Of a stretch of DNA of 64,000 bases, positions 52,377 to 61,799 are shown in pieces; position 1 is the first letter of the stretch; the number at the start of each line of letters is the position of its first letter. Source of the DNA: Chitinophagaceae bacterium. Lineage in GTDB: Bacteria > Bacteroidota > Bacteroidia > Chitinophagales > UBA10324. The DNA lies in assembly GCA_947469485.1 (NCBI GenBank), contig CANIPU010000005.1:1-64000 (forward strand), written 5' to 3'. The position numbers and the translations under genes are program-made. The notes beneath the pieces are model-generated. The model searched no databases and was not told the origin of the DNA. It saw only the letters and a list, made by a program, of their open reading frames with translations.

Positions 52377-54908
52377 ATGAAAAAAGTCGCCTTTTTATTT
52401 ATTTTATTTTTTGGATTCAAAGCTTCATTTGCTCAAATCGTTATTAACGAATATTCGTGTTCAAACTTTACAACAGTTGCCGATAATTTCGGAAGCAATG
52501 AGGATTGGATAGAATTATTTAACACCACCGGCGCAGCAATAAATCTTTCAGGTTTTTATTTAAGCGACAAGTCAACAAATCCAACGAAATGGCAGTTTGC
52601 TGGAGGCAGCATTCCTGCAAATGGAACAGTTATAATATGGGCATCAAAAAGTGATTTATCTGCTGGCCCAAATTTTCACACTAATTTTTCACTGACTCAA
52701 ACTAAACCGGAAGAAATTGTTTTAGCAAATTCAACAGGAACAATTATTGACCAACTTATACTTAATCCTACTCAGGCAGATCATTCGCGTGGAAGAACTA
52801 CAAATGGTGGAGCAACATGGTCATTATTTACAACGCCTACACCTAATGCAGCAAATACAGGCGCTCAAGCAGGATATGTAGCGAAGCCTGTTTTTAATTT
52901 AGCACCAGGCAATTATGCAAGCGCACAGAATGTTTCCATTACTTGTGCTACTGCGAGTACTCAAATCAGATATACTACAGATGGTTCAGATCCTACTGCA
53001 ACATCTACAATTTATGCTGGACCTATCAATGTTGCAATTACTACTTTAATAAAAGCAAAAGCATTTAGTACCGTTGGAGCTCCGACTTCCTTCATGGAAA
53101 CAAATACTTATTTCATTAATTTAAGTACCACATTGAATGTGGTTTCATTAGGATCTTTTGATACTGAAACTCTTGTTACTAATGGAGGCGGTGGCGGACC
53201 AGTTCACTATACTACCTACGAATATTTTACTCCTTCGTGTAGTTTTTTATATGAAGTTGATGGTGAGGTGAATCCACATGGAAATGACTCATGGGCTTAT
53301 GACCAACGAGGAGTTGACTTTGTATGCGAGGATAGATATGGTAATAGTTATGCAATTACTTCTCCGATTTTTGATCCGAATATTACTGATCGTGCTGAAT
53401 TTGACAGAATCATTTTAAAGGCAGCTGCATCAGATAATTATCCTTTTGGTCCATCTGCAAGTTGCCATATTAGAGATGCTTTTGTTCATACTCTTTCGCA
53501 GAATGCTCATCTTGAAACTGATGAAAGAACAAATCACTCATGTATTGTTTATCTCAATGGAAAATATTGGGGGGTTTACGAAATCAGAGAAAGAATGAGT
53601 CATGCTGGTTATACTGACTACTATTATAATCAAGATAAAGACAATATTGATTTGTTAAGATTTTGGGGAGGTGGAGTTGTACAATATGGTTCTGACACTG
53701 CATGGGTAAATCTGTATAATTATATTATGGCAAATAGCCTGGCTGTTCAAGCAAATTATGATTATGTTGCTTCTAAACTTAACCTAAATAATGTGATTGA
53801 TTATACTATTCTCAATACTTATGCTGTTAATTCTGATTGGATAAATTGGAATACTATGTGGTGGAGAGGTCGTAATCCGAATGGCAATAAGAAAAAATGG
53901 CGTTATGTGTTATGGGATGAGGATAATACCTGGAACCTTGGTCAAAATTTTACTGGTTGGCCAACTACTGGTTGGAATGCTGATCCTTGCGATTTACAAG
54001 GAAGTTATAGTAACTCGGGATCTTGGATGGCTTCCATGGATATATTAAATAAGTTATTAGCAAATCCTGACTTTGAAGATGCGTATATAAATCGTTATGC
54101 TGATTTGATGAATACTTGTTTATCGTGTCCATCTACAATTGCATTAGTTGATTCAATGATTGGAGTAATTGCTCCTGAAATGCCTAATCAAATTGCAAGG
54201 TGGGGAGGTACTATGGCTGATTGGCAGAATAATGTTACAAATCTTCATAACTTTATTTCAAACAGGTGTGCTTTTATTGATAGTTCTTTAATTGGTTGTT
54301 ATAACTTAACAGGCCCTTATGATTTAACAGTTTCAGTTTCTCCTCCGGGGTCAGGTAATGTTATGATCAACACCATAGTTCCTACAGCATATCCTTGGAC
54401 AGGAACTTATTTTGGGGGAGTTAATTTGAAATTTCAGGCTATTGCAAACCCAACTTGGTATTTCGATCATTGGGAGATGCTAGTAAATGCCCCAATTCCA
54501 TCAAGTACAGAAGATACTATTAGTATGGATTTAACTTCAAGTGATAACATAGTCGCATACTTTGTTCAGGTTCCACCTGTTCCTGAGCCTCCAGTAGTAA
54601 TACCTCCGGTGATAACAATTACGCAAGTTCCAGATGTATTTATTCCCACCGCATTCAGTCCAAACGGAGATGGTAAAAATGACTTTCTATTTATCTATGA
54701 TTATTTTAACAATATTGCTTCCTTCAGTTTTAAAATTTATGATAGAACCGGTGAAATGGTTTATGAATCATCAGATAAAACAAGAGGTTGGGATGGAACT
54801 TTTAACGGATTGCCATTAAATACTGAAGTTCTTGTTTATCAATTATATGCTAAATTGTATGACGGAACGGAAGTTGTTAAAAGCGGTGATTTGACACTTA
54901 TTAGATAA
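52377..54908 (+). CDS. CotH-kinase family surface protein with lamin-tail domain and type B (gliding) C-terminal domain
   Basis: 843 residues: signal peptide (ends SFAQ); lamin-tail domain (about 20-130: IVINEYSCSNFTT); chitobiase C-terminal-like domain (about 175-245); CotH domain (about 295-620), with RIILKAAASDNYPFGPSASCHIRDAF and the DEDNTWNLG acidic motif. Then an InlB-B-repeat-like segment, a proline-rich linker (PPVPEPPVVIPP) and a type B/CHU_C-like sorting domain (FIPTAFSPNGDGKNDFLFIY). CotH proteins are atypical kinases that phosphorylate spore coat or other secreted proteins; activity here is inferred. It is exported by T9SS. Confidence 0.87.
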   Translation: MKKVAFLFILFFGFKASFAQIVINEYSCSNFTTVADNFGSNEDWIELFNTTGAAINLSGFYLSDKSTNPTKWQFAGGSIPANGTVIIWASKSDLSAGPNFHTNFSLTQTKPEEIVLANSTGTIIDQLILNPTQADHSRGRTTNGGATWSLFTTPTPNAANTGAQAGYVAKPVFNLAPGNYASAQNVSITCATASTQIRYTTDGSDPTATSTIYAGPINVAITTLIKAKAFSTVGAPTSFMETNTYFINLSTTLNVVSLGSFDTETLVTNGGGGGPVHYTTYEYFTPSCSFLYEVDGEVNPHGNDSWAYDQRGVDFVCEDRYGNSYAITSPIFDPNITDRAEFDRIILKAAASDNYPFGPSASCHIRDAFVHTLSQNAHLETDERTNHSCIVYLNGKYWGVYEIRERMSHAGYTDYYYNQDKDNIDLLRFWGGGVVQYGSDTAWVNLYNYIMANSLAVQANYDYVASKLNLNNVIDYTILNTYAVNSDWINWNTMWWRGRNPNGNKKKWRYVLWDEDNTWNLGQNFTGWPTTGWNADPCDLQGSYSNSGSWMASMDILNKLLANPDFEDAYINRYADLMNTCLSCPSTIALVDSMIGVIAPEMPNQIARWGGTMADWQNNVTNLHNFISNRCAFIDSSLIGCYNLTGPYDLTVSVSPPGSGNVMINTIVPTAYPWTGTYFGGVNLKFQAIANPTWYFDHWEMLVNAPIPSSTEDTISMDLTSSDNIVAYFVQVPPVPEPPVVIPPVITITQVPDVFIPTAFSPNGDGKNDFLFIYDYFNNIASFSFKIYDRTGEMVYESSDKTRGWDGTFNGLPLNTEVLVYQLYAKLYDGTEVVKSGDLTLIR

Positions 54909-54970
54909 TTGTTAGTCTTTTGTTACCTAACAAACTAAAGATTTAGGTTTTAAATAGTTTATAAGAAATG

Positions 54971-55005
54971 ACCGTCGAAGGTGTTTTGCTTTCGGCGGTT
55001 TTTTT
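54971..55005 (+). terminator. Rho-independent terminator
   Basis: ACCGTCGAA and TTCGGCGGT form a 9-bp stem with one G-T pair, followed by a T-run. Ends the CotH gene. Confidence 0.85.
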
Positions 55006-55019
55006 ATTACCTATGTCCC

Positions 55020-55937
55020 ATGAGAAAATTGTTTTTTTTCATTTTTTTAACACTAAATTTTTACTATCGGTCAGCGGGACAGGATATTCCACCAGCAACT
55101 GATATTTGGGTTATTCAACTCAAACCTTCCATTAACAATTCTTTTACAATTGCGAATTATAAAAAGATAACTGAAAATCCGGGCTACGATAATCAACCAT
55201 ATTTCATTCCACCCTTAAAAAGTTTATTATATGTATCAGATAACGGTGGAAGTCAAACCGATATTTATCAATTTGATTTGGAAACAGCAGTTTCCAAAAG
55301 GGTTTTAAAAACAGAATACTATAAAGAATATTCTCCAATGCGTAGTTATGATGGAAAATATATCAGTTGTATTAGCGTTGAACCTGATAATACATCACAG
55401 CGCTTTTGGGAATTTCCTTATGGAGGTGGAATGGGTAAGCCATTATTCCCGGATATTATTAATATTGGTTATTATACATGGCTAAATGAGGATCTTGTTG
55501 CTTTTTTCAGGCTTGGCGATAAAGAGGCGAAGGATACGCTTGATCAATTGGATATTGGAAATATCACAACCGGGGAATTGCAAAATTTAGATGAAAGAAT
55601 CGGCAGATGTATTCTCAGATCTCGAAATCATCCTTGGATTTATTATGTAAAGAAGTATGATTCTGAAAACTGGAAAATTCGTTGTTACGATTACGAAAGA
55701 TCTGTATATAAAGGAGACATAGTTTTACCGAAAGGGCAGGAGGATTTTACTTTAGGTCCCAACGATATGATTTGGCTGGGAAACAATGGAAAAATTGTAG
55801 AAGCTTCAATACAAAATCCAACTTGGAAAACTATTTTGGATTTTAGTTCTCTGCCGTTTAAAAATTTTTACAGACTTGTATATTCTGCTGACTTTAATTA
55901 TCTCGCAGTAGTTACTTATGAAGGCAAGAAGCCCTGA
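55020..55937 (+). CDS. Secreted protein with TolB/WD40-like propeller
   Basis: 305 residues from the ATG at 55020 (MRKLFFFIFLTLNFYYRSAGQ, a signal peptide); an earlier in-frame ATG at 54981 lies inside the terminator region and is rejected. The mature part has repeats of beta-propeller type (YVSDNGGSQTDIYQFDLET, YSPMRSYDGKYISCISVEPD), as in TolB and dipeptidyl-peptidase propellers. No catalytic domain follows, so it is a propeller on its own, probably for binding. Function unknown. Confidence 0.7.
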   Translation: MRKLFFFIFLTLNFYYRSAGQDIPPATDIWVIQLKPSINNSFTIANYKKITENPGYDNQPYFIPPLKSLLYVSDNGGSQTDIYQFDLETAVSKRVLKTEYYKEYSPMRSYDGKYISCISVEPDNTSQRFWEFPYGGGMGKPLFPDIINIGYYTWLNEDLVAFFRLGDKEAKDTLDQLDIGNITTGELQNLDERIGRCILRSRNHPWIYYVKKYDSENWKIRCYDYERSVYKGDIVLPKGQEDFTLGPNDMIWLGNNGKIVEASIQNPTWKTILDFSSLPFKNFYRLVYSADFNYLAVVTYEGKKP

Positions 55938-55944
55938 TGTATTT

Positions 55945-56865
55945 CTATTCTGAATCTTTTCCTGTTACAAATTGGCGAGTTTGAGTAGCTGCACTCATTA
56001 ACTGTTTCCGATATTTTATAATAGTATATATCACAACTGAAGATAGTATAATTCCTGATCCGATATAAAATCCAGGTTGTAATTCCTTTTGTTCATGAAA
56101 AAATATAAATGCGAAAATGATCCCGTAAATCGGTTCGAGATTGATATACAGATTGGAAGTAAACGCAGAAATATGTTGTAAAGCTTTAAGAGAAAGGTTG
56201 AACGGAATAACAGTACAGAAAATGCTGAAGAACAACAGCAGAATTAGATCGTTGCGAGTCGGAATAATTGAAGAAGAAGGGAAAATATGTTGATAAAATG
56301 GCAAAAGGATCGTGATTAAAAATAACCCACTGGCCAATTCATAAAAGGTAACAGTTTCAGACGGAAAATCTTTTACCAGTTTAGCGTTTAGGATTGTAAA
56401 GTAAGAACCAACCAAAGCAGCACCGATTCCTAATATAATTCCGGTTCGCTGAATTTCCTGAACTCTGAAAATTACCAGCATTCCGATTAAGGCAAATATT
56501 GCAAGCAGCAATTCACGAAAATTAATTTTTTTTCGGTTAACAATTGGATCTATTAGCGAGGTGAAAACTGCAATGGTGCTTAAACAACTTAGTCCAATTG
56601 ATATGTTTGAATACTTAATGCTACCATAAAACAGTACCCAATGAATTGCAACTAAAAATCCAACGAAAATTATTCGCTTTGATTCTTTAAACGAAAGTTT
56701 TTTTATGTTTCTGGAAAAAGCTGGAATCAGCAAAAGAATAATAACAGTAAATATCAACCTATACCAAACAAGCACCAATTCTTTTAACTCAATTGCCCGC
56801 CCGAATATGCCGGTGAATCCCCAGAGAAAAATAGATATGTGTAAGTAGATTAGGGCTCTTCGCAT
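55945..56865 (-). CDS. EamA-family drug/metabolite transporter
   Basis: 306 residues with ten membrane helices in two EamA halves (about 1-140 and 145-290). Features: FLWGFTGIFGRAIE near the start, IALHWVLFYGSIKYSNISIG-like helix 3 (FVGFLVAIHWVLFYGSIKYS), and second-half NLEPIYGIIFAFIFFHE, typical of the family. Exporters or importers of small metabolites; the substrate cannot be assigned. Its 3' end faces the propeller gene. Confidence 0.88.
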   Translation of the reverse strand: MRRALIYLHISIFLWGFTGIFGRAIELKELVLVWYRLIFTVIILLLIPAFSRNIKKLSFKESKRIIFVGFLVAIHWVLFYGSIKYSNISIGLSCLSTIAVFTSLIDPIVNRKKINFRELLLAIFALIGMLVIFRVQEIQRTGIILGIGAALVGSYFTILNAKLVKDFPSETVTFYELASGLFLITILLPFYQHIFPSSSIIPTRNDLILLLFFSIFCTVIPFNLSLKALQHISAFTSNLYINLEPIYGIIFAFIFFHEQKELQPGFYIGSGIILSSVVIYTIIKYRKQLMSAATQTRQFVTGKDSE

Positions 56866-56977
56866 TTTTCTTTCGGTGCAAATATGTTTTTTATGTTAAA
56901 GCATTTAAAATATTCATTTCAACATTTCATTCTTCTTATTTTCATTACAAAGAAATTATAAATGTGTTGAAGCGTAA

Positions 56978-56985
56978 TAGCTTTG
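56978..56985 (+). promoter_or_regulatory. Possible -7 element of glmM
   Basis: TAGCTTTG matches TAnnTTTG, 28 nt before the glmM ATG. A fitting -33 element is not clear. Confidence 0.5.
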
Positions 56986-57012
56986 TGATACAAAAAGAAA
57001 TAATTAACTGTT

Positions 57013-58410
57013 ATGACTTTAATAAAATCCATTTCAGGAATCAGGGGGACAATAGGAGGCAAGCCAGGTGACAATTTAACTCCACTGGATATTGTAAAGT
57101 TTACTTCAGCTTATGCTGTTTGGATGAAAACTAAAAGCGGACACAATAAAGTTGTTATTGGTCGAGATGCAAGATTAAGTGGTGATATGGTTTCGAAATT
57201 GGTTAGTGCAACATTAATAGCAATGGGAGTGGAGGTAGTTGATCTGGGCTTAAGTACTACTCCAACAGTCGAAGTTGCAGTTGTTGGTGAAAAAGCAAGC
57301 GGTGGAATAATAATTACTGCCAGTCATAATCCCGGGCAATGGAATGCGTTGAAATTGTTAAATGCAAAGGGCGAATTTATTTCTGATGAGGATGGAAAAA
57401 AGATACTTTCCATAGCTGACGAAGAACAATATGATTTTTTAACAATCGATAAAATCGGGTCATATAAATCTGACAATAGTTGGGTTGATAAGCATATTGA
57501 GTTGATTTTGAAATTACCATTGGTGAACAAGGAGAAAATTGCCAATGCAGATTTTAAAATTGTGGTTGATGCTGTAAATTCTTCCGGAGGAATTTTTGTT
57601 CCGAAACTGTTAAAAGCACTTGGAGTTAAGAATATTGTAGAACTGTATTGTGAGCCAACCGGAGTTTTTCCTCATAACCCAGAACCACTTCCTGAAAATC
57701 TTACTGCAATTTCCGCTGAGGTTAAAAAGCACAAAGTAGATTTAGGAATTGTAGTTGACCCTGATGTTGACCGACTTGCTTTTGTTTGTGAGGATGGAAA
57801 CATGTTTGGAGAAGAATATACTTTAGTTGCTGTTGCTGATTATATACTGAAAAAGAAAAAAGGAAATACAGTTTCAAACTTGTCATCGACAAGAGCATTG
57901 CGTGATGTAACTGAAGCTGCGGGTGGGGTTTATAGTGGTGCTGCGGTGGGAGAGGTGAATGTGGTAACCAAAATGAAACAGGTTAATGCCGTAATTGGCG
58001 GAGAAGGAAATGGCGGAATCATTTATCCTGAATTACATTATGGTCGTGATGCATTAGTGGGTATTGCATTGTTTCTGACACATCTTGCTGAAACTAAAAT
58101 GAAGGTTTCTGAATTGCGTGCATCTTATCCTTCTTATTTTATTGCGAAGAATAAAATTGAATTGAAGAAAGGAATTGATGTTGATGCGATTTTAAAAACC
58201 CTGCACGAAAAATTTATTGCGCAACCTTGTAATACCGAAGATGGATTGAAAATAGAATTCGGTAATGAATGGGTGCACATGCGCAAGAGCAACACCGAAC
58301 CCATCATTCGTATTTATGCTGAAAGTAAAAACGAACAATCAGCTAACGATTTGGCAAAAAAAATGATAAAGGAAATTGAAGCTGTAAGCGCAGCAACTAT
58401 GACGATTTAA
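57013..58410 (+). CDS. glmM: Phosphoglucosamine mutase
   Basis: 465 residues, alpha-D-phosphohexomutase family. Catalytic serine in TASHNPGQWNALK (about 101-113), Mg loop DPDVDRLAF (about 253-261), sugar-binding GEGNGGIIYP (about 335-344) and phosphate-binding RKSNTEPIIRIYAES (about 427-441). It turns glucosamine 6-phosphate into glucosamine 1-phosphate for UDP-GlcNAc and cell-wall synthesis. Phosphomannomutase activity cannot be excluded, but the TASHNPGQWNALK form is that of Bacteroidota GlmM. Overlaps the convergent DUF1456 gene by 4 bp. Confidence 0.88.
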   Translation: MTLIKSISGIRGTIGGKPGDNLTPLDIVKFTSAYAVWMKTKSGHNKVVIGRDARLSGDMVSKLVSATLIAMGVEVVDLGLSTTPTVEVAVVGEKASGGIIITASHNPGQWNALKLLNAKGEFISDEDGKKILSIADEEQYDFLTIDKIGSYKSDNSWVDKHIELILKLPLVNKEKIANADFKIVVDAVNSSGGIFVPKLLKALGVKNIVELYCEPTGVFPHNPEPLPENLTAISAEVKKHKVDLGIVVDPDVDRLAFVCEDGNMFGEEYTLVAVADYILKKKKGNTVSNLSSTRALRDVTEAAGGVYSGAAVGEVNVVTKMKQVNAVIGGEGNGGIIYPELHYGRDALVGIALFLTHLAETKMKVSELRASYPSYFIAKNKIELKKGIDVDAILKTLHEKFIAQPCNTEDGLKIEFGNEWVHMRKSNTEPIIRIYAESKNEQSANDLAKKMIKEIEAVSAATMTI

Positions 58411-58655
58411 AGATTCGGTAATCGTGGCTTCTTATCTTCTTTCGGTCCGCGAAGGTGTATTACTAAACCATTTAAAAAGTTGCGGAGAATCTGATCGCCG
58501 CATTGTTTAAAGTTGGGTTGATCTTCATTTCGGAATAAATCGTTTACCTCGCTTTTTGATATTTTAAAGTTTACAAGTTCAAGGATTTTTACAATCTCTT
58601 CATCGCGCAGTTGCAAAGCCACACGAAGTTTTTTTAAAATATCATTATTGCTCAT
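58407..58655 (-). CDS. DUF1456 family protein (YehS-like)
   Basis: 82 residues. The pattern MSNNDILKKLRVALQLRDEEIVKILELVN, then DLFRNEDQPNF ... LRNFLNGLVIHLRG matches one copy-and-a-half of the DUF1456 unit, a short helical protein. E. coli YehS is about 156 residues with two units, so this is a half-length form. Function unknown; no signal peptide, cytoplasmic. It follows the DUF1415 gene on the same strand by 60 bp. Confidence 0.82.
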   Translation of the reverse strand: MSNNDILKKLRVALQLRDEEIVKILELVNFKISKSEVNDLFRNEDQPNFKQCGDQILRNFLNGLVIHLRGPKEDKKPRLPNL

Positions 58656-58715
58656 GTATTATTCTGTTCAGTTTTCGAAGATGCAATTTAGCAATTCGTT
58701 TTTATGATTAAGTTT

Positions 58716-59258
58716 CTATTGCATACAAGCTGCTCTTAATAACTGCATATACTTCAGCCCTTTCTCTCTAGCTAAATCAATATTGCGCTCAGGGATTTTT
58801 TCGGGATGAGGGAAATGTGCTAAAGCTTTTGTAACACTATCTTCTCTTAAAATGTGAAGCATCGGATAAGGTGAGCGATTGGTGTAATTGGCTGCATCAG
58901 TGTTTGTTGAGCCGGCAAAACAATACTTCGGATGGAAACTTGCGAGCTGGTACACTCCTTCATAATTATTTTCTGAAATAAATTCTTCAGCCTTTTCAAT
59001 TAAGCTGAGATAAATATCGAATGATTTGAAATTATCCGGGAGAATGATGAAAGTGGTTTCGAAATCATTATTGACTTCTAAGAATTTTAATTCAGCAGAT
59101 AATGCTTCCAAACATTTTTTCGCGGTTGTTTTTGGTAACACTACATACCGGATGCTTTTTTTCAGCAAAGCCTTTGCAGCGAACGGACAAAAGTTTAAAT
59201 CAATTACAATATTTTTTATCCAGTTAATGGTATGCTCAATTATTTTTTTGTCGGTCAA
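58716..59258 (-). CDS. DUF1415 family protein
   Basis: 180 residues. Conserved pattern: WIKNIVIDLNFCPFAA at the start with a single Cys, then LASFHPKYCFAGSTNTDAANYTNRSPYPMLHILRED and a final REKGLKYMQLL. These HP, NRSP-PM motifs mark DUF1415. Family members occur across bacteria and have no assigned function; the conserved Cys, His and Arg residues suggest an enzyme. It forms a likely unit with the DUF1456 gene. Confidence 0.82.
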   Translation of the reverse strand: MTDKKIIEHTINWIKNIVIDLNFCPFAAKALLKKSIRYVVLPKTTAKKCLEALSAELKFLEVNNDFETTFIILPDNFKSFDIYLSLIEKAEEFISENNYEGVYQLASFHPKYCFAGSTNTDAANYTNRSPYPMLHILREDSVTKALAHFPHPEKIPERNIDLAREKGLKYMQLLRAACMQ

Positions 59259-59360
59259 GCGATATTAATTTTCACAAACTTAAAAGTTATAAACGATAAA
59301 ATAATTTTCTCTGTAACTCATTTGTATCCCTAACCTTTCCAATTACTTTTGAAATCAATT

Positions 59361-60821
59361 ATGAACGAACAAATAAGAAATCTCGAGCCAAAGCAACTGT
59401 GGAACAAGTTTGCTGATTTAAATGCTGTGCCGCGCCCATCGAAAAAGGAAGAGCGTGTAATTGAGTTCATGAAAGATTTCGGAAAAAGTTTAGGACTCGA
59501 AACTTTTGAAGACTCGATTCGCAATGTCATAATCAAAAAACCAGCGACTCCCGGAATGGAGAAGTATAAAACAGTGGTGTTACAGTCGCACCTGGATATG
59601 GTGCATCAGAAAAACAACGATACCAATTTTGATTTCAGCACGCAGGGAATTGAAATGCTGGTAGATGGCGAATGGGTACGCGCAAAGGGTACCACACTCG
59701 GCGCTGATAACGGCATTGGTGTAGCGACCATAATGAGCATTCTGGAAAGCAAGGACATTGCACATCCTGCTATTGAAGCATTGTTTACCATTGATGAAGA
59801 AACCGGAATGACCGGTGCGCTTGGTTTAAAAGGCGGAATACTCAACGGCGAAATTCTGCTCAACCTCGATACCGAAGAAGAAGATGAAATTGACATTGGC
59901 TGCGCCGGCGGTGTGGATGTTACAGCCAATAAAAAATACAACGAAGAGGAAACTCCTGCAGGTGTAACAGCTTTTACTGTAACAGTGAAAGGATTAAACG
60001 GCGGACACTCCGGAATTGAAATTCATAAAGGACTTGGTAATGCCAATAAAATTATGAACCGCCTGATATACAGCGGCGCAACGAAATTCGGAATGCGTGT
60101 GGCGGAAATTGACGGCGGCAGTTTGCGAAATGCGATACCGCGCGAGAGTAATGCGAGAGTGGTGGTGCCTGACACTGCTGTAAATGAATTTACAGCGGCG
60201 CTTAATAAAATTGCTGACGAAGTAAAATTCGAATTCAAAACCATTGACCCGAAACTCAACATCAGCGTTACAAAAACTGAGTTGCCTAAAAAGGTGATGA
60301 ATGCTGCCGACCAGAAGAATATTATCAATGCAATTTATGCTGCGCAGAATGGAGTTTACCGAATGAGTAACGATATTAAAGACCTGGTTGAAACATCAAA
60401 CAATGTGGCGCGCGTGCTGATTAAGGAAGGAAATATTCTGATTCAGTGCCTCACCCGTTCTTCTATTGAAACTTCGAAATTTGATTTAGCTGATTCGTTG
60501 CGAAGCGTATTTGAACTGGCAGGATGCAATGTGGTGTTTGCAGGTTCTTATCCGGGTTGGACTCCGAATGTAAGTTCTCCTGTTCTTGATTTGCTGGTTC
60601 ACTTGTATGAAAAGGAGCATGGCGAAAAGCCTAAAGTGGTTGCCTGCCATGCAGGATTGGAGTGCGGAATTTTAGGAACCAATTATCCGAAGATGGATAT
60701 GATTTCGTTCGGACCTACAATACGCGGTGCGCACTCGCCTGATGAGCGAGTGAACATTGCTTCAGTACAACGGTTCTGGAAGTTTGTTCAAGAGATTTTG
60801 AAGAATATTCCGGTTAAATAA
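59361..60821 (+). CDS. pepD: Xaa-His dipeptidase (aminoacyl-histidine dipeptidase, M20)
   Basis: 486 residues from ATG 59361 (MNEQIRNLEPKQLW); a TTG at 59349 is less likely. Metal ligands of M20: H in LQSHLDMVHQK (about 78-88), D in TTLGADNGIGVA (about 116-127), the catalytic and metal EE in DEETGMTGALGL (about 145-156), D in NLDTEEEDE (about 170-178) and H in FGPTIRGAHSPDE. A lid domain sits between. It cuts dipeptides such as carnosine. Codons are GC-richer than in the neighbouring core genes. Confidence 0.93.
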   Translation: MNEQIRNLEPKQLWNKFADLNAVPRPSKKEERVIEFMKDFGKSLGLETFEDSIRNVIIKKPATPGMEKYKTVVLQSHLDMVHQKNNDTNFDFSTQGIEMLVDGEWVRAKGTTLGADNGIGVATIMSILESKDIAHPAIEALFTIDEETGMTGALGLKGGILNGEILLNLDTEEEDEIDIGCAGGVDVTANKKYNEEETPAGVTAFTVTVKGLNGGHSGIEIHKGLGNANKIMNRLIYSGATKFGMRVAEIDGGSLRNAIPRESNARVVVPDTAVNEFTAALNKIADEVKFEFKTIDPKLNISVTKTELPKKVMNAADQKNIINAIYAAQNGVYRMSNDIKDLVETSNNVARVLIKEGNILIQCLTRSSIETSKFDLADSLRSVFELAGCNVVFAGSYPGWTPNVSSPVLDLLVHLYEKEHGEKPKVVACHAGLECGILGTNYPKMDMISFGPTIRGAHSPDERVNIASVQRFWKFVQEILKNIPVK

Positions 60822-60854
60822 GTTCAAAGTTTAAAGTTCAAGGTTTAAAGTTTT

Positions 60855-60886
60855 AGCCGCGCAGTGTTTTGCGCGGCTTCTTTTTT
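60855..60886 (+). terminator. Rho-independent terminator
   Basis: AGCCGCGC-AGTGTTTT-GCGCGGCT is an 8-bp stem, followed by a T-run. Ends pepD. Confidence 0.9.
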
Positions 60887-60947
60887 CATATGTTTTAAAG
60901 CATCTCTAATAAATATTTTCAGATACTTCGTACCTCAGCAGGACAAA

Positions 60948-61047
60948 TACTTAATAGTGAAAAGTGAATAGTGAAAAATGATAGCCGCAAAAACTATTCA
61001 CTAATCACTATTAACTATTCACTATTAACTAAACACTATTCACTACT
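60948..61047. repeat. Short tandem and inverted repeats built on TATTCACTA/TAGTGAATA
   Basis: Three 14-bp units in a row (61006-61047: CACTATTAACTATT, CACTATTAACTAAA, CACTATTCACTACT), preceded by related sequence. AGTGAATAGT (60963-60972) pairs with ACTATTCACT (60993-61002). The last unit reaches the stop of the minus-strand FN3-like gene. A folded RNA that ends that transcript is possible. Confidence 0.7.
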
Positions 61048-61660
61048 GAATCACCACTTCAACAGGAGCGGTATAATTCAGTTCATTACTGGCACCCTTG
61101 TAAGCACCAATAAAAGTGTAACGGCCACCCGACACCAAACCATCAACACTGAAAGAGCGACGGGTTTCAACCGTGGTAGGCCACTGGTTGCGTTCAGTTT
61201 TAGGTTCCATTGTGTACCTGATAATGTAGGCTGCACCGTTTTGCGGAGCAAACTCAATTAATGCCCTGCCCGGTTCTCGGCTTGCCAGCGGCACAAACAA
61301 TTTAGGCACCCCAAACGGCCCCTTTGGTTGCGGCACCTTGGCCATAATGTAACCGCTGCTTTGCAGCTTTACTTCATCGCCATCGGCGGTGGCATTTACA
61401 TACACACCGTTTTTACTGATGGCGGTGAGCAGGTCTTTTTTCGCCACATTTTTTTCGGCGGTTTGCTCGGGTGTGCCATGCAGTGCTGCAGCCAGCTTAT
61501 TTATATAAGCTGTAATGAACGCCAGAAAGGCAACCAGTGTAACAGGCAGGTTGGGGTAGGCCGCATTGCCCGTTAAACGGTCGTGAATGGTTTGCGCTTC
61601 GGTTGCCAGATTATTTTGCTTAACCCTGGCATAGTTGGTTACTACTTTTGCTTTTCGCAT
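61043..61660 (-). CDS. Protein with C-terminal fibronectin type III-like domain
   Basis: 205 residues without signal peptide. The N-terminal half (MRKAKVVTNYARVKQNNLATEAQTIHDRLTGNAAYPNLP) is helical. The middle reads AISKNGVYVNATADGDEVKLQSSGYIMAK, and the last 85 residues have the pattern of an FN3 domain (GRALIEFAPQNGAAYIIRYTMEP ... SVDGLVSGGRYTFIGAYKG). I know similar proteins in Bacteroidota only as uncharacterised; the export route and function are open. It lies next to a LytTR regulator gene on the same strand, 139 bp apart, and looks GC-rich. Confidence 0.6.
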   Translation of the reverse strand: MRKAKVVTNYARVKQNNLATEAQTIHDRLTGNAAYPNLPVTLVAFLAFITAYINKLAAALHGTPEQTAEKNVAKKDLLTAISKNGVYVNATADGDEVKLQSSGYIMAKVPQPKGPFGVPKLFVPLASREPGRALIEFAPQNGAAYIIRYTMEPKTERNQWPTTVETRRSFSVDGLVSGGRYTFIGAYKGASNELNYTAPVEVVIQ

Positions 61661-61732
61661 TGTTTTAAATTTTTGGTTGGTTAAAAATCAATTAAATAAC
61701 AATGCAAGATTACGGCACAGCGGTAACTGCAA

Positions 61733-61749
61733 CCTGTTAATGTAACAGG
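61733..61749. repeat. Short palindrome between the LytTR and FN3-like genes
   Basis: CCTGTTA-ATG-TAACAGG, a perfect 7-bp stem with 3-nt loop and no T-run. It might be an operator for the nearby regulator; nothing proves it. Confidence 0.4.
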
Positions 61750-61799
61750 CGGACGGTAACCGAAAACAAACGGTTGTGTTAAAAATACAGGCGGCTGCT

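Noticed and set aside
60971-61261. Plus-strand ORF of 96 codons
   Set aside because: Built largely from the tandem repeat and antisense to the FN3-like gene.
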